Below, piece by piece: positions 1 to 9,361 of a stretch of 64,000 nt of DNA. The stretch's first letter is position 1. Each line of letters opens with the position of its first letter. The position numbers were made by a program, and so were the translations under genes. Origin of the DNA: Dyadobacter sp. CECT 9275 (lineage in GTDB: Bacteria > Bacteroidota > Bacteroidia > Cytophagales > Spirosomataceae); contig NZ_CAJRAF010000002.1 of the NCBI RefSeq assembly GCF_907164905.1, positions 3,930,001 through 3,994,000 on the forward strand, given 5' to 3'. The notes below the pieces were generated by a model, which worked only from the letters and a program-made list of their open reading frames with translations, had not been told where the DNA came from and did not search any database.

Positions 1-1
1 G

Positions 2-175
2 GGGAAAGTAAAGGGAAACAAGATGGTGGATATGCAAATGACCAATGAAAAACTGGTTGGTCGTGCCATTAGGATGATTATTGAAGAACTGGGAGTTTCT
101 CCTGACGAAGCAGAGTCACTTCTGGAGGAACATGGCAGTGTCCGCGGAGCGATTGAAGCGATAAAAAAATCATAG
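2..175 (+). CDS. murQ: N-acetylmuramic acid 6-phosphate etherase, C-terminal fragment
   Basis: This is the last 57 codons of a gene that begins before the window. The fragment reads GNKMVDMQMTNEKLVGRA, then a short helical tail ending GSVRGAIEAIKKS and a TAG stop. The MVD-x-Q-x-TN-x-KL block is the conserved C-terminal signature of MurQ, which removes the D-lactyl ether from MurNAc 6-phosphate during cell-wall recycling in the cytoplasm. The following UBA-like helical segment also fits MurQ. It converges with the oxidoreductase gene at 222. The assignment rests on the tail alone; the catalytic SIS domain is outside the window. Confidence 0.8.
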   Translation, partial: GKVKGNKMVDMQMTNEKLVGRAIRMIIEELGVSPDEAESLLEEHGSVRGAIEAIKKS

Positions 176-221
176 GTTCGGCTGACAGTCTGATATCCGG
201 GGTATGTCCCCGTACGGTTCA

Positions 222-1232
222 TCAAATACTTAAAACGACTTTCCCAAACTGCTGGCCGGAATCCAGGTACCTCAATGCTTCTTCGGCGCTGGCAAGCGGA
301 TAAATCTTATCGATTACAGGTACGATCTGTTTTTCTTTTACAAAATCTGTCATCGCTCTGAATTCTTCTTCGGTTCCCATGGTAGTTCCGAGGATGTTCA
401 GTTGCTTAAAAAATACCTTGGCCGGAACAATACCGCTGATGTTGCCGGCTCCGCCGCCATAAAAGCAAAGCCGTGCACCCGGGGCCGCAATGTCAATCAG
501 CCGGGGGAAACCTGGTCCGCCGGCGCTGTCGATGATTACATTAAAAAAGCCTGTTTTGGGGCCCTTGGCCTTCACCAGCAGATCCCGGAACCAGGTGGGA
601 TTGTTGTAGTTAATTCCTCCCTGTGCGCCCAGCCCGATGGCCTTGCTGATTTTCTCGTCCGACCCCGAAGTAACCCATACCTGTGCACCTGCGGCAACCG
701 TAAGCTGCAAGGCCAAAAGTGCAACGCCTCCTCCAACGCCGGTTATTAGTACTTTGTCACTTTTTGATAACCCGCATCTGGTAAACAACGCCCGCCAGGC
801 CGTTATTCCACCCATAGGCAGGGCAGCAGCTTGCTCTGCGGCCAGGTGCGCAGGTTTTTCGGCAAGGTATCGGGCATCCACTTTAACATATTCTGCAAAA
901 GTACCCTGGTCTGGCATTCCCAGAATTTTATAGTTTCCGCCATAAAAAGCCGGGTTATCCCCCCAGTTATGCGAGGGGTTGATGATTACTTCCCGGCCAG
1001 CCCATTGCGGGGAAACCCCTTCTCCCAGTTCTGAAACAGTTCCGCAGCCGTCGGAGCCCACAATCAGCGGCGTGATAATTCCCGGGTAAAGTCCCTGCTG
1101 AATCCATACGTCCCTGTGGTTGAGTGCGGCAGCTTTCAGCCGAACCACCACCTCACCGGTGCCTGGTGTAGGTTGCTCCGTCTCCCGAATTTCCAGTGCC
1201 TGATGCAAGGCTTGTAATACTGCCGCTTTCAT
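222..1232 (-). CDS. Zinc-independent medium-chain dehydrogenase/quinone oxidoreductase-like protein
   Basis: A 336-residue cytoplasmic MDR-superfamily oxidoreductase with an N-terminal GroES-like fold and a C-terminal Rossmann domain. The nucleotide-binding loop is seen as ITGVGGGVALLALQ near residue 165. The usual catalytic zinc ligands are replaced (NHRD and GSDG where zinc enzymes have CHTD-like and GHE motifs), and the structural four-cysteine lobe is missing. This favours an NAD(P)H-dependent quinone/enone reductase over a classical alcohol dehydrogenase. The start ATG overlaps the stop of the upstream NIPSNAP gene by four bases, so the two are probably co-translated. The substrate cannot be predicted. 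Confidence 0.85.
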   Translation of the reverse strand: MKAAVLQALHQALEIRETEQPTPGTGEVVVRLKAAALNHRDVWIQQGLYPGIITPLIVGSDGCGTVSELGEGVSPQWAGREVIINPSHNWGDNPAFYGGNYKILGMPDQGTFAEYVKVDARYLAEKPAHLAAEQAAALPMGGITAWRALFTRCGLSKSDKVLITGVGGGVALLALQLTVAAGAQVWVTSGSDEKISKAIGLGAQGGINYNNPTWFRDLLVKAKGPKTGFFNVIIDSAGGPGFPRLIDIAAPGARLCFYGGGAGNISGIVPAKVFFKQLNILGTTMGTEEEFRAMTDFVKEKQIVPVIDKIYPLASAEEALRYLDSGQQFGKVVLSI

Positions 1233-2011
1233 ATATCTGAGTATTCAGTCGGAAAAAGAAAATAAGCTGTGTTTTTGGACACATTGTTCTGGTATTCAGG
1301 CATCACTTTAACTTTATTCCATTCCGCATCGTCCGTAAAGGATTTCCAGTGTGCATCGCGTGAAGCTTTATTGGCAAAAGTGGTAAGGTACATCAGGTTA
1401 GGCATTGACTTACCTGCAATTACTTCACCATAAAATACGGGGTTGAAACCAAGCCGGTCAAAGATTCCCACTTCATTTCCGTCATTAAACATTCTGACCT
1501 TGTTGACATGTATCTTCTCCGTGTGTCCTTCATAACTTCTCAGCTCATAGATACGCTCACTTTTAGGAGAACTTAGGGATGTATTTTTGATAAAAGGACG
1601 GTCCTCGAATGCTCTCAGTACAGTGGATTCAATTCGTGAATAAGGAGGATTACTGTAAACTGCATCCAGATAATCCTTTCCATCTGTCTGATATTGCTGA
1701 TCCTTCCCTAAAGTCTTGGGCAGGGATACCAGCATATCCAGGGATTTAAGAGGAATGAGTACATAAATGAGTTTTCCGGCCGAGGTGTCTGTCAGTATCG
1801 GTTTGAAAACCCCCACCATTTTAATGCCTGCACGGTGCAGGGCAGGAAGATAAGCGTCTTTAAGGAATTTATCCATACGGGCTTCCTGTTCGCTGTTCTT
1901 CAGACGGTACATTTTAATTTCGTAGTATTCTCTCTTCGGAGCGGCAGAAACATGCAGGGTAATCAGGATCAGCAGTATACTGATAAAAGGTTTTGTAAGG
2001 GAAGATGCCAT
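1229..2011 (-). CDS. Exported NIPSNAP-family protein, two domains
   Basis: A 260-residue protein with a clear signal peptide (about residues 1-23, cleavage near HVSA-APK). Two NIPSNAP-type ferredoxin-like domains follow. The first begins at YYEIKMYRLKN (about 30-110) and the second at IYELRSYEGH (about 150-245), the typical opening of this family. Bacteroidota carry many exported NIPSNAP proteins of unknown function, often beside oxidoreductases or DUF1080-type genes. The stop overlaps the start of the downstream MDR oxidoreductase, so they form a two-gene operon. A periplasmic location is inferred from the signal peptide; no catalytic residues can be assigned. Confidence 0.85.
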   Translation of the reverse strand: MASSLTKPFISILLILITLHVSAAPKREYYEIKMYRLKNSEQEARMDKFLKDAYLPALHRAGIKMVGVFKPILTDTSAGKLIYVLIPLKSLDMLVSLPKTLGKDQQYQTDGKDYLDAVYSNPPYSRIESTVLRAFEDRPFIKNTSLSSPKSERIYELRSYEGHTEKIHVNKVRMFNDGNEVGIFDRLGFNPVFYGEVIAGKSMPNLMYLTTFANKASRDAHWKSFTDDAEWNKVKVMPEYQNNVSKNTAYFLFPTEYSDI

Positions 2012-2129
2012 GGGTTAAACAGTTGCAGTTAATTTGGGATCGGGAACGTTGCAATGATGAAAGACGACAAGTCATGTACTTTACCCTTTTGCGATTACAG
2101 CAAAATTTCCCGGCAACAGGGGGTTGCTC

Positions 2130-3158
2130 TTAAAACTTCGGACAGGAGAGTTGCCTCTTGCTGCTTTTGGCTCGTTTTGGTTTTGGAGAAAGCGGTTCAA
2201 ACACATAGGAAAGAGATATCTCATGCGCTCCGCCGCTGCTTGCACCAAGTGTGGAAATGGTGAGGTCGTAGCTGTAACCGATCGAAAATTTATCCTGCCG
2301 AAATCCCGCCAGAAAGATCAGGGATTCGTGGTTATTTATATTTTGTTCATATTTTTTGAACGGAATCCCCCGGTACCAGGCCCCCAGTACAAGCGGCTCT
2401 ATGGTAACGTACAAGCCGGCATCCAGCTGGTCATATTTGCCTTGCTTTTTATAGAGAATAGCCGGCGATATGGTTTTCTCTTTGTTTATTTCGTCTCCCA
2501 AGAACGTATATCCGGCGAAGGGAATCCTTAAACCGGCCTGCAAACTGGCTTTCACCGGAAGGCGGGCTTCGGTATTTGAAAACGCCTGATTGGGGCGGTT
2601 GAGGTGATGTGCGGACACACCCGCCCAGTACCAGTCGGAATAAAGCATGGCGCCGGCAGAGAAGTCAGCATACATGACGTTAGGTCCTCCTTTGGCAAAA
2701 GGGTCGGAAGAAGGCTGGCCTGTAAGCCCGCCATTGTCGTACTGGTCTCCGAAAGTGAGCCCGAAATAGTCGAGTGTCCGGGAAGCAAAGCCACCCTGTA
2801 TACCCAGCCTCAGTGAGGTAACCTCATTAATTCCAACCTGATAGGAATATTGCAAAGCAGCTTCTGTCGACTTCAGATTCCCCAGGCCTTGGCTGTCCAT
2901 CGTTACCAGTACACCCAGGCCGCTGTTATAGTTTGGTAAGAAAACGTCAGCGCCAAAGGTAGTTGTAACAAAGTTTGCCGAGAGCGATGGCCATTGATTC
3001 CGGTAATTGATCGTTGCCCGCGGAGCCAGTGCGCCACCGGCCAGAGCGGGATTCAGATAAAGCGGATTGGCATAAAACTGAGAAAATTGAGGGTCCTGGC
3101 TCCAACCTTTCAGGGAGATGAGTGTCAATAACAAAAGAGGAAGTACACGCTTGATCAT
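2130..3158 (-). CDS. PorP/SprF family type IX secretion outer-membrane protein
   Basis: A 342-residue protein with a signal peptide (cleavage after about residue 20, before QDPQFSQFYANPLYLNPA). The motif QFSQFYANPLYLNPALAG directly after cleavage is the hallmark of the PorP/SprF family. These are 14-strand-type barrels that help type IX secretion (T9SS) clients cross, or stay attached to, the outer membrane. Alternating hydrophobic strands follow. The C-terminal 20 residues after the last strand are a lysine-rich tail, slightly unusual for a barrel. It is divergent from the type B CTD protein at 3386, matching the known pairing of SprF-like proteins with such clients. The family call is firm; the specific partner is inference. 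Confidence 0.88.
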   Translation of the reverse strand: MIKRVLPLLLLTLISLKGWSQDPQFSQFYANPLYLNPALAGGALAPRATINYRNQWPSLSANFVTTTFGADVFLPNYNSGLGVLVTMDSQGLGNLKSTEAALQYSYQVGINEVTSLRLGIQGGFASRTLDYFGLTFGDQYDNGGLTGQPSSDPFAKGGPNVMYADFSAGAMLYSDWYWAGVSAHHLNRPNQAFSNTEARLPVKASLQAGLRIPFAGYTFLGDEINKEKTISPAILYKKQGKYDQLDAGLYVTIEPLVLGAWYRGIPFKKYEQNINNHESLIFLAGFRQDKFSIGYSYDLTISTLGASSGGAHEISLSYVFEPLSPKPKRAKSSKRQLSCPKF

Positions 3159-3385
3159 AAATATTATACATTATCGCTCGTTCACAAAAGCGTTACAGGA
3201 ACCGGGCACAAAAATTAGGAATTTAATTTCACAAAATATCGTCAAATTGCGTACTATTATTCAAATTACGGCGGCTTTTTTGATTAATACCACACAAAAT
3301 TTAAATGTTTAATTTTCGTTTAAATCTTGGTGTAATCCGAATACCGAAAATGACTGGTCAGGGGCGTTTGATTTAGTAACGAAAC

Positions 3386-6259
3386 ATGGGTCGATTTTAT
3401 AATACATACCGGCAACAATTTTATTTCATATTCTTTCTCATACTGCTCTCGACGGGTTATGTGAAAGCGCAGTTTATTGTGGAAGGCCAGTGTATGCAGA
3501 ATCCGGATTGCGAAGCAGACTCCACTTCATTTAAAGATACGCTGAGTACCGCCGTTGCGTGGCGATGGAGTTTTGGTGAGGGCGGAGCAACAGACGCAAG
3601 ACGAAATCCGCAGTATTCCTATAGGGCTCCCGGTATGTATACCGTTACACTCACCCGGACGCTGAGGGGAGGAACGCAGGAGACGGAGTCCCAAACGATA
3701 CAAATCGGAGAATTACCACCTGTCTTCCAGCAATGGCGGCAGGATACAACCATTTGTCCGGGAGAAAAAATCACGCTTGATCCATATCCCAATGGAGCGC
3801 CTGACGGGGCGAAATATGTTTGGTATCCTAAGGGAGACACCACTCAGACACTGGAGGTAGATAGTTCCGGCTGTTATTCAGTGGAGGTAATTATGCCCAA
3901 CGGCTGTAAAATACAGGACAGGATCAATGTAAAGATCTGTATGGAGCCGGCCAACCAGGAGGGGGCCAAATGGTATTTTGGTGGAAATGCGGGGTTGGAT
4001 TTTTCCAATACCCCGCCGTCACCGCTTACAGATGGCAAGGTCAATACCCCGGAAGGAGTTTCCTCCATATCCAACTCCAAAGGGCAATTGCTCTTTTACT
4101 CCGATGGTATCAAAGTGTACAACAAGGACGGGGACGAGATGACTTGCTTCGGGCTCACGAAGTGTGAGCCGTTGAAAGGAAGCCCGAATTCCACACAGTC
4201 GGTGCTCATTGTACCTCAGCCCACCTGTAAGGGTTGCGAATATCTTTTCAATGTGTTTACCACCAGTGAAATCAACGGAGAAAAACTGTTGACCGTCAGC
4301 GTTGTAGATATGAGAAGGAATAATGGCAAAGGTGCTATCATTGAACAGAATACAACCCTGCAGAGTCCTACTACGGAAAGGATCACGTCGGTCAGGAATG
4401 ATGCCGACAGTACTTACTGGGTGGTTTCTCATGATTACGGAAGTAATGTTTTCAGGGTATATCATGCTACAACCGGTGGATTGGTTGAGTCGGGAACATT
4501 CCCTTTGGGGATGGCACATGATACCATCACGGAGGCACAGGGATATATGAAATTCTCAGCGGCTGATACCGCTACCAGGGAACGGACGCTGGCTGTGGTT
4601 GTGGGAGGGCCTCCCACAAACTATGTGGAGTTATTCAGCTTTAACGATGAGACGGGTGTTTTAACCTATAAAAAAACATTGAACCTGGGAGATTCCCCTC
4701 CAACCGCATACGGGGTGGAGTTCTCTCCCAGTGGCGAGAAAATGTATGTCACATTTCAGGGGGATAGTGACACAAGCAGTTATTTGAAGCAATATGATCT
4801 GACGCTGCCGGACAGTCTCATTGTGGAAACGGCTATTACCATTGACAGCTCCGCTACGCGGAAATTCGGGGCGGTGCAGATTGCGCCGGACGGGAAGATT
4901 TACATGGCCATCGAAGGAAGCGAATACCTGGCTGTGATTGGCGAGCCCGAGGGGAACTCTCTGAATGCAATTGAATACGAAAGAGACGGAGTAAGTCTGG
5001 GAGGAAAAAACAGCCAGCTAGGTCTGCCGAATATGGTACAGGATTTTACGCAGGAAAGCTCGGGTCCGGGGTTTGAGGCTGATGGGTTTTGTACCAATGA
5101 ACCTACCACTTTCACAGCAAGTCCTATTTGTGACCCTATTGAGGATACTTACTCCTGGAATTTCAAATATCCCGACGGAGGGTTCACCGCACCCTCTAAA
5201 GAACAAAAGGCTACTTTTACCTATACCGAGGCCGGGACGTATCAGGTGGCATTAAGAGCATCCAACAAGTGTAAGGATACCTTGATTATTCAGGAGGTTG
5301 TGATTTACGATACGCCTGCTGCCATTGACCTTGGCCCTGATAAGGATACCTGCGGACAGTATGTTCCCCTGGATATGAAAGTTGCAGCACAGGAATATGC
5401 CTGGATTTACCGCGGCAGAATTGTGGGCCGCCAGCGTGAATACAGGGCTTTGGCAACCGGAAGGTATATCGGCTTTGCCTTCAACGGACCCGATGGAGAC
5501 TGTTTCGTATCGGATACCATTGAAATAACACTACGCCGCCCGCCAGCCTTTACCATTGGACCTGATACTACACTTTGCCGCGACAGCTCCATAGTACTAA
5601 CTGTAGCCAGTGAAAGATGGATAGAATTTCAGTGGAGTACCGGTGAGAGTACCCGTGACATTACCGTGGGGCAGCCGGGTACTTATTTTGTGGTGGTGAA
5701 GGACCGTAACGACTGTTATAATTCGGACACGCTCCGGGTAGGAGAGCTTCCTTCTCCCATACTGAACCTGGCACCTGAGTTTATCATTTGTATTCCTGAC
5801 GGAAATTCGGTGATTCTGGATGCAAACGGAGTAGGAGTCACCCACTATGAATGGCCGCATTCGGGGGATACAACCCGAACGGTTACCGTAAATGTGGAAG
5901 GTGTTTATACGGTGGTGGCAACCAACGAATTCGGATGTATTACCGAGCAGTCAACCAACGTAGTGGATAAGTGCGAACCCAGATTTTTTATTCCTGATGC
6001 ATTCACTCCGGACGGAGAGGGGCACAACGAACTACTTGAAATTTTTGGCGCTTATTATACCAATTTCTCCATACGGATCTACAACCGATGGGGGGAGGTG
6101 ATCTATGCCACGGAAAACCTGGAAGATCGCTGGGATGGTACCTATAAAGGATTAAAAGTGCAGCCGGGCGCTTACCCGTACGTCCTGTCCTACGAGAGTC
6201 TGTATTTCCCGGAGCGCGCGCCCATCGTGAAACGAGGATCGGTCATGGTGATTCGATAG
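3386..6259 (+). CDS. Large secreted PKD/beta-propeller protein with type B (gliding motility-associated) C-terminal sorting domain
   Basis: A 957-residue T9SS client. It has a signal peptide (about 1-29). A PKD domain follows at about 35-110 (WRWSFGEGG ... YRAPGMYTVTLT) and an Ig-like segment to about 185. A long propeller-like region (about 190-555) opens with WYFGGNAGLDF and contains repeated strand motifs. A second PKD domain lies near 565-650 and further Ig-like repeats near 650-870. The end, FFIPDAFTPDGEGHNE ... YNRWGEVIY ... GAYPYVLSY, is the type B CTD that targets proteins to the T9SS. An adhesin or surface-matrix role is likely; no enzyme motif is visible. It lacks an obvious attachment lysine/LPS-anchor signal, so the adjacent PorP/SprF-like protein may retain it. 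Confidence 0.88.
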   Translation: MGRFYNTYRQQFYFIFFLILLSTGYVKAQFIVEGQCMQNPDCEADSTSFKDTLSTAVAWRWSFGEGGATDARRNPQYSYRAPGMYTVTLTRTLRGGTQETESQTIQIGELPPVFQQWRQDTTICPGEKITLDPYPNGAPDGAKYVWYPKGDTTQTLEVDSSGCYSVEVIMPNGCKIQDRINVKICMEPANQEGAKWYFGGNAGLDFSNTPPSPLTDGKVNTPEGVSSISNSKGQLLFYSDGIKVYNKDGDEMTCFGLTKCEPLKGSPNSTQSVLIVPQPTCKGCEYLFNVFTTSEINGEKLLTVSVVDMRRNNGKGAIIEQNTTLQSPTTERITSVRNDADSTYWVVSHDYGSNVFRVYHATTGGLVESGTFPLGMAHDTITEAQGYMKFSAADTATRERTLAVVVGGPPTNYVELFSFNDETGVLTYKKTLNLGDSPPTAYGVEFSPSGEKMYVTFQGDSDTSSYLKQYDLTLPDSLIVETAITIDSSATRKFGAVQIAPDGKIYMAIEGSEYLAVIGEPEGNSLNAIEYERDGVSLGGKNSQLGLPNMVQDFTQESSGPGFEADGFCTNEPTTFTASPICDPIEDTYSWNFKYPDGGFTAPSKEQKATFTYTEAGTYQVALRASNKCKDTLIIQEVVIYDTPAAIDLGPDKDTCGQYVPLDMKVAAQEYAWIYRGRIVGRQREYRALATGRYIGFAFNGPDGDCFVSDTIEITLRRPPAFTIGPDTTLCRDSSIVLTVASERWIEFQWSTGESTRDITVGQPGTYFVVVKDRNDCYNSDTLRVGELPSPILNLAPEFIICIPDGNSVILDANGVGVTHYEWPHSGDTTRTVTVNVEGVYTVVATNEFGCITEQSTNVVDKCEPRFFIPDAFTPDGEGHNELLEIFGAYYTNFSIRIYNRWGEVIYATENLEDRWDGTYKGLKVQPGAYPYVLSYESLYFPERAPIVKRGSVMVIR

Positions 6260-6261
6260 AC

Positions 6262-6294
6262 TTTCGGTTATCAGAGAAAAAACGGTTATTTTTG
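6262..6294 (+). promoter_or_regulatory. Candidate housekeeping promoter for ruvB
   Basis: TTTC (6262-6265), a 21-base spacer and TATTTTTG (6287-6294) match the Bacteroidota sigma consensus (TTTG-like -33, N19-21, TAnnTTTG -7). It lies 47 bases before the ruvB ATG. This is a pattern match only; no transcription start is known. Confidence 0.42.
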
Positions 6295-6341
6295 AGGTAA
6301 GGCTGGTATAGTCTGTCTGCCTTTAACTGCTCAATACGCCT

Positions 6342-7367
6342 ATGCGCCAGGATTATCTGTCCGGAGATAAAGAGAATTTATCCAATACCGAAAAGGAAGT
6401 TGAAAGGGCCTTGCGCCCGCTTTCTTTCGATGATTTTACAGGACAGGATAAAATACTTGAAAATCTTAAAATCTTTGTTCAGGCAGCGCGCCAGCGCGGC
6501 GATGCCCTGGACCATGTATTACTTCACGGCCCTCCGGGTTTAGGGAAAACAACGCTTTCCAATATCGTGGCCAATGAGCTGGGTTCAGGGATAAAAATTA
6601 CCTCTGGCCCTGTGCTGGACAAGCCCAGTGACCTGGCAGGTTTGCTGACCAATCTTCAGGAGTTTGATGTATTATTTATTGACGAGATACATCGTTTGAA
6701 CCCCATCGTGGAAGAATATCTTTATTCTGCCATGGAGGATTATAAGATTGATATTATGCTGGACAGCGGGCCCAATGCAAGGAGCATTCAGATTGGGCTG
6801 AATCCGTTTACACTTATTGGGGCCACCACCCGGGCAGGTATGCTCACTTCCCCGTTACGGGCCAGATTTGGGATTAATGCAAGGCTGGAATATTATGACG
6901 CAACGCTTTTGACGAAAATTCTGAAACGCTCCGCAGCCATTCTTGGAACCCCGATTGAAGATGATGCGGCATACGAGATAGCCCGCAGAAGCCGCGGTAC
7001 TCCCCGGATAGCCAATAATCTTTTGAGGCGTACCAGAGATTTCGCTCAGGTGAAAGGAAACGGGCGTATCACGGTTGTCATTGCGGAAATAGCCCTGAAA
7101 GCCCTGGATGTGGACCAGAACGGGCTGGATGAAATGGATAACAGGATACTCACGACTATCGTTGAAAAATTCAAAGGGGGCCCGGTGGGATTATCTACCA
7201 TTGCCACGGCCTGCGGTGAAGAGGCCGAGACAATTGAAGAAGTATACGAACCTTTTTTAATTCAGGAAGGGTACATGAAAAGAACCTCCCGGGGAAGGGA
7301 AGTAACCGAAAAAGCGTTCAGGCACCTGGGTATTCTCCCACGCCACCGGTCGGGAGAATTATTCTGA
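6342..7367 (+). CDS. ruvB: Holliday junction branch migration ATPase RuvB
   Basis: A 341-residue cytoplasmic AAA+ motor that drives branch migration of Holliday junctions with RuvA and RuvC. Visible motifs are Walker [10 protein letters not shown] (63-71), Walker [11 protein letters not shown], the sensor region [12 protein letters not shown], the [15 protein letters not shown] sensor-2/arginine region and a C-terminal winged helix ending RHLGILPR. Length and order match the family throughout. It is preceded by an 82-base gap holding a good promoter candidate and followed by the NUDIX gene. No ruvA or ruvC is adjacent, so the gene appears to be transcribed on its own, as is common in this phylum. 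Confidence 0.98.
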   Translation: MRQDYLSGDKENLSNTEKEVERALRPLSFDDFTGQDKILENLKIFVQAARQRGDALDHVLLHGPPGLGKTTLSNIVANELGSGIKITSGPVLDKPSDLAGLLTNLQEFDVLFIDEIHRLNPIVEEYLYSAMEDYKIDIMLDSGPNARSIQIGLNPFTLIGATTRAGMLTSPLRARFGINARLEYYDATLLTKILKRSAAILGTPIEDDAAYEIARRSRGTPRIANNLLRRTRDFAQVKGNGRITVVIAEIALKALDVDQNGLDEMDNRILTTIVEKFKGGPVGLSTIATACGEEAETIEEVYEPFLIQEGYMKRTSRGREVTEKAFRHLGILPRHRSGELF

Positions 7368-7412
7368 AATCCTTACTTTCGCGCGATAGTATTTTATTTG
7401 AAATAGAAATCG

Positions 7413-7420
7413 TACTTTTG
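7413..7420 (+). promoter_or_regulatory. TAnnTTTG -7 element before the NUDIX gene
   Basis: TACTTTTG fits the Bacteroidota -7 consensus and lies 26 bases upstream of the ATG at 7447. No good -33 box is seen at the expected distance, so support is modest. Confidence 0.35.
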
Positions 7421-7446
7421 CGGTAAATTTTTGAGTAACCGCCTGT

Positions 7447-7872
7447 ATGATAGAGACGTTATTTCCGGTTAAGTTAGTTGTGAGGGTGCCCTGTGCTGTG
7501 ATTGAACATAATGGGAAAGTACTGGCTGCACAACGTAGCAAAGCTTTATCTTTTCCACTCAAATGGGAATTTCCGGGCGGTAAACAAGAAGAAAATGAAA
7601 CAGATGAAGAAACGCTGTTTCGGGAGATCAGGGAAGAGCTTGACGTAGAAATTGAGATATTACATAAGCTCCCCGTAACACCAAAAGATCAGGGCTGGCG
7701 TGAAATCATATTGGTTCCGTTTGTATGTAATCTTAAAACATACAAAATTACGCTCACTGAGCATGAACAGATTCTCTGGCTCGAACCCGATACACTTTCA
7801 GATCTGGACTGGACGGAGGCGGATCTGGGTGTAATCCAGAATTATTATGCCTACCGGGAAGCGCAAAAATGA
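7447..7872 (+). CDS. NUDIX hydrolase, MutT-like
   Basis: A 141-residue cytoplasmic NUDIX protein. The NUDIX box is present as GX5EX7REUXEE: Gly-Lys at the start of GKQEENE, then REIREELDV. The usual Gly after EEx is Asp here (EELD), a small departure. The WEFPGGK stretch before the box and the compact length match MutT-type 8-oxo-dGTP diphosphatases, which sanitise the nucleotide pool. The final substrate call is inference, because many short NUDIX enzymes share this layout. The gene ends at a convergent junction with dihydroorotase, where a hairpin with a T-run follows. Confidence 0.85.
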   Translation: MIETLFPVKLVVRVPCAVIEHNGKVLAAQRSKALSFPLKWEFPGGKQEENETDEETLFREIREELDVEIEILHKLPVTPKDQGWREIILVPFVCNLKTYKITLTEHEQILWLEPDTLSDLDWTEADLGVIQNYYAYREAQK

Positions 7873-7886
7873 AGAAGGTAAAGACC

Positions 7887-7912
7887 AAGTCGATCCCGAG
7901 ACCGACTTTTTT
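7887..7912 (+). terminator. Intrinsic terminator after the NUDIX gene
   Basis: The arms AAGTCG and CGACTT are extended by two further pairs past one mismatch. A short loop separates them and six Ts follow. It sits 15 bases after the stop codon, between convergent genes. Confidence 0.6.
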
Positions 7913-7925
7913 CATATTTATCCCA

Positions 7926-9287
7926 TTAACGGTTAAATAATAATCTTTTGCCCTTGACGGTTTCGTTAAAAACCCCGTCTTCATAAGCCAGATGCCCAGA
8001 TACCCATGTGTGGGTTACCTTTGAGTGAAAATCAGTACCTTCAAACGGAGACCAGCCGCATTTTGAATAAATATTTTCAGGGGCTACTTTGGTGCTGCCG
8101 TTCAGGTCAACGAGTGCCAGATCGGCCCAATATCCTTCCCGGATATATCCTCTGTCGGCGATCTGGAAACAATCAGCCACGGCATGACTCGTTTTTTCCA
8201 CCACTTTTTCCAGGGAAATCTTACCTTGTTTGCTAAGTTCCAGCATCACATTTAACGAATGCTGAACGAGTGGCAAACCGGACGGGGCCTGCCAGTAATG
8301 CTGGGCTTTTTCAGCTGCAGTGTGCGGGGCGTGATCGGTTGCGATGACATCGATACGGTTATCGAGTACGGCTTGTAAGATAACCTCTTTATGATGAGGC
8401 GCTTTGATGGCCGGATTACATTTGATTTTATTTCCCAGCGTATGGTAATCTTCTGCGTCAAACCAGAGGTGATGTACACAGGCCTCGGCAGTCACTAGTT
8501 TTTTAGTACCATCCAAGCATAAAATCTGTCCGTCGCTACGGATTCCGGGTTCGAACAGCACAATTTCATCGCCAGTGGAAATGTGCAGAATATGAAGGCG
8601 TGTTTTATGTTTATGGGCCAGTGCCATTGCAAATGAAGAGGAAGTGAGGCACGCCTCTTCGTTACGGATCAGTGCATGGATATTGTAGGGAACATTTTCG
8701 CCATACAACGCCCTAAAATGGTCCATTCGCTGGCGCACGGTAGGCTCGTCTTCACAGTGCGTTGCAATGATACAAGGTGCGTTGGCAAATATTTTTTCCA
8801 GTACTTCGGGGGCATCCACCAGCATATTTCCTGTGGACGAACCCATGAAGATTTTTATACCGCATACCTTCGATTTGTCCGTCAGCATCACCTCTTCGTA
8901 ATTGTCATTGGAGGCCCCCATAAAAAATGAGTAATTAGCCAGCGAGGTTTCTGAGGCAATTTGGTATTTGTCTTCCAGCAGTGTTTGAGTCAGTGTATTG
9001 GGTACGGTATTTGGCATTTCCATAAAGGAGGTAACCCCCCCGGCAACGGCTGAACGTGCTTCTGTATGAATGGTTGCCTTGTGCGTAAGTCCGGGCTCTC
9101 GAAAATGAACCTGATCATCAATAAGACCCGGCAGCAGATGCTTTCCGTTTGCGTTCACGGTATGATCGGCCGGAATATGCTGTAAATCAAGGCCAATTCT
9201 TTCGATGTGACCATTGCTGATAAGTACGTCACATTCCTGAATCACATTTTCATTGACTACCTGGGCATTAAGAATAAGCGTTTTCAT
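7926..9287 (-). CDS. Dihydroorotase
   Basis: A 453-residue amidohydrolase that closes N-carbamoyl-aspartate to dihydroorotate in pyrimidine synthesis. The family block LLPGLIDDQVHFREPG is present, followed by EMPNTVPNT. The carboxylated-lysine region is CGIKIFMGSSTG. Metal histidines are seen in ATHCEDE and LHILHIST, and the catalytic Asp in ATDHAPHT. The first metal-binding motif reads Q-V-H where most bacterial dihydroorotases have H-x-H. I recall the same change in other Bacteroidota homologues, but that is memory, not something the window shows. Length is normal. The gene stands alone, divergent from comF. Allantoinase or hydantoinase activity is a less likely alternative. Confidence 0.85.
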   Translation of the reverse strand: MKTLILNAQVVNENVIQECDVLISNGHIERIGLDLQHIPADHTVNANGKHLLPGLIDDQVHFREPGLTHKATIHTEARSAVAGGVTSFMEMPNTVPNTLTQTLLEDKYQIASETSLANYSFFMGASNDNYEEVMLTDKSKVCGIKIFMGSSTGNMLVDAPEVLEKIFANAPCIIATHCEDEPTVRQRMDHFRALYGENVPYNIHALIRNEEACLTSSSFAMALAHKHKTRLHILHISTGDEIVLFEPGIRSDGQILCLDGTKKLVTAEACVHHLWFDAEDYHTLGNKIKCNPAIKAPHHKEVILQAVLDNRIDVIATDHAPHTAAEKAQHYWQAPSGLPLVQHSLNVMLELSKQGKISLEKVVEKTSHAVADCFQIADRGYIREGYWADLALVDLNGSTKVAPENIYSKCGWSPFEGTDFHSKVTHTWVSGHLAYEDGVFNETVKGKRLLFNR

Positions 9288-9313
9288 GATGAACCGGATT
9301 GTTTTTTCCGGTG

Positions 9314-9321
9314 CAAAGGTA
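9314..9321 (-). promoter_or_regulatory. TAnnTTTG -7 element before dihydroorotase
   Basis: On the minus strand this reads TACCTTTG, 26 bases before the start codon at 9287. A 6-bp hairpin (ACCGGA/TCCGGT, 9293-9312) falls in the short leader. There is no convincing -33 box. Confidence 0.35.
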
Positions 9322-9361
9322 TTGAGCGTTTCTTATTTTCATCTATCCGGCCTTTAAAATT

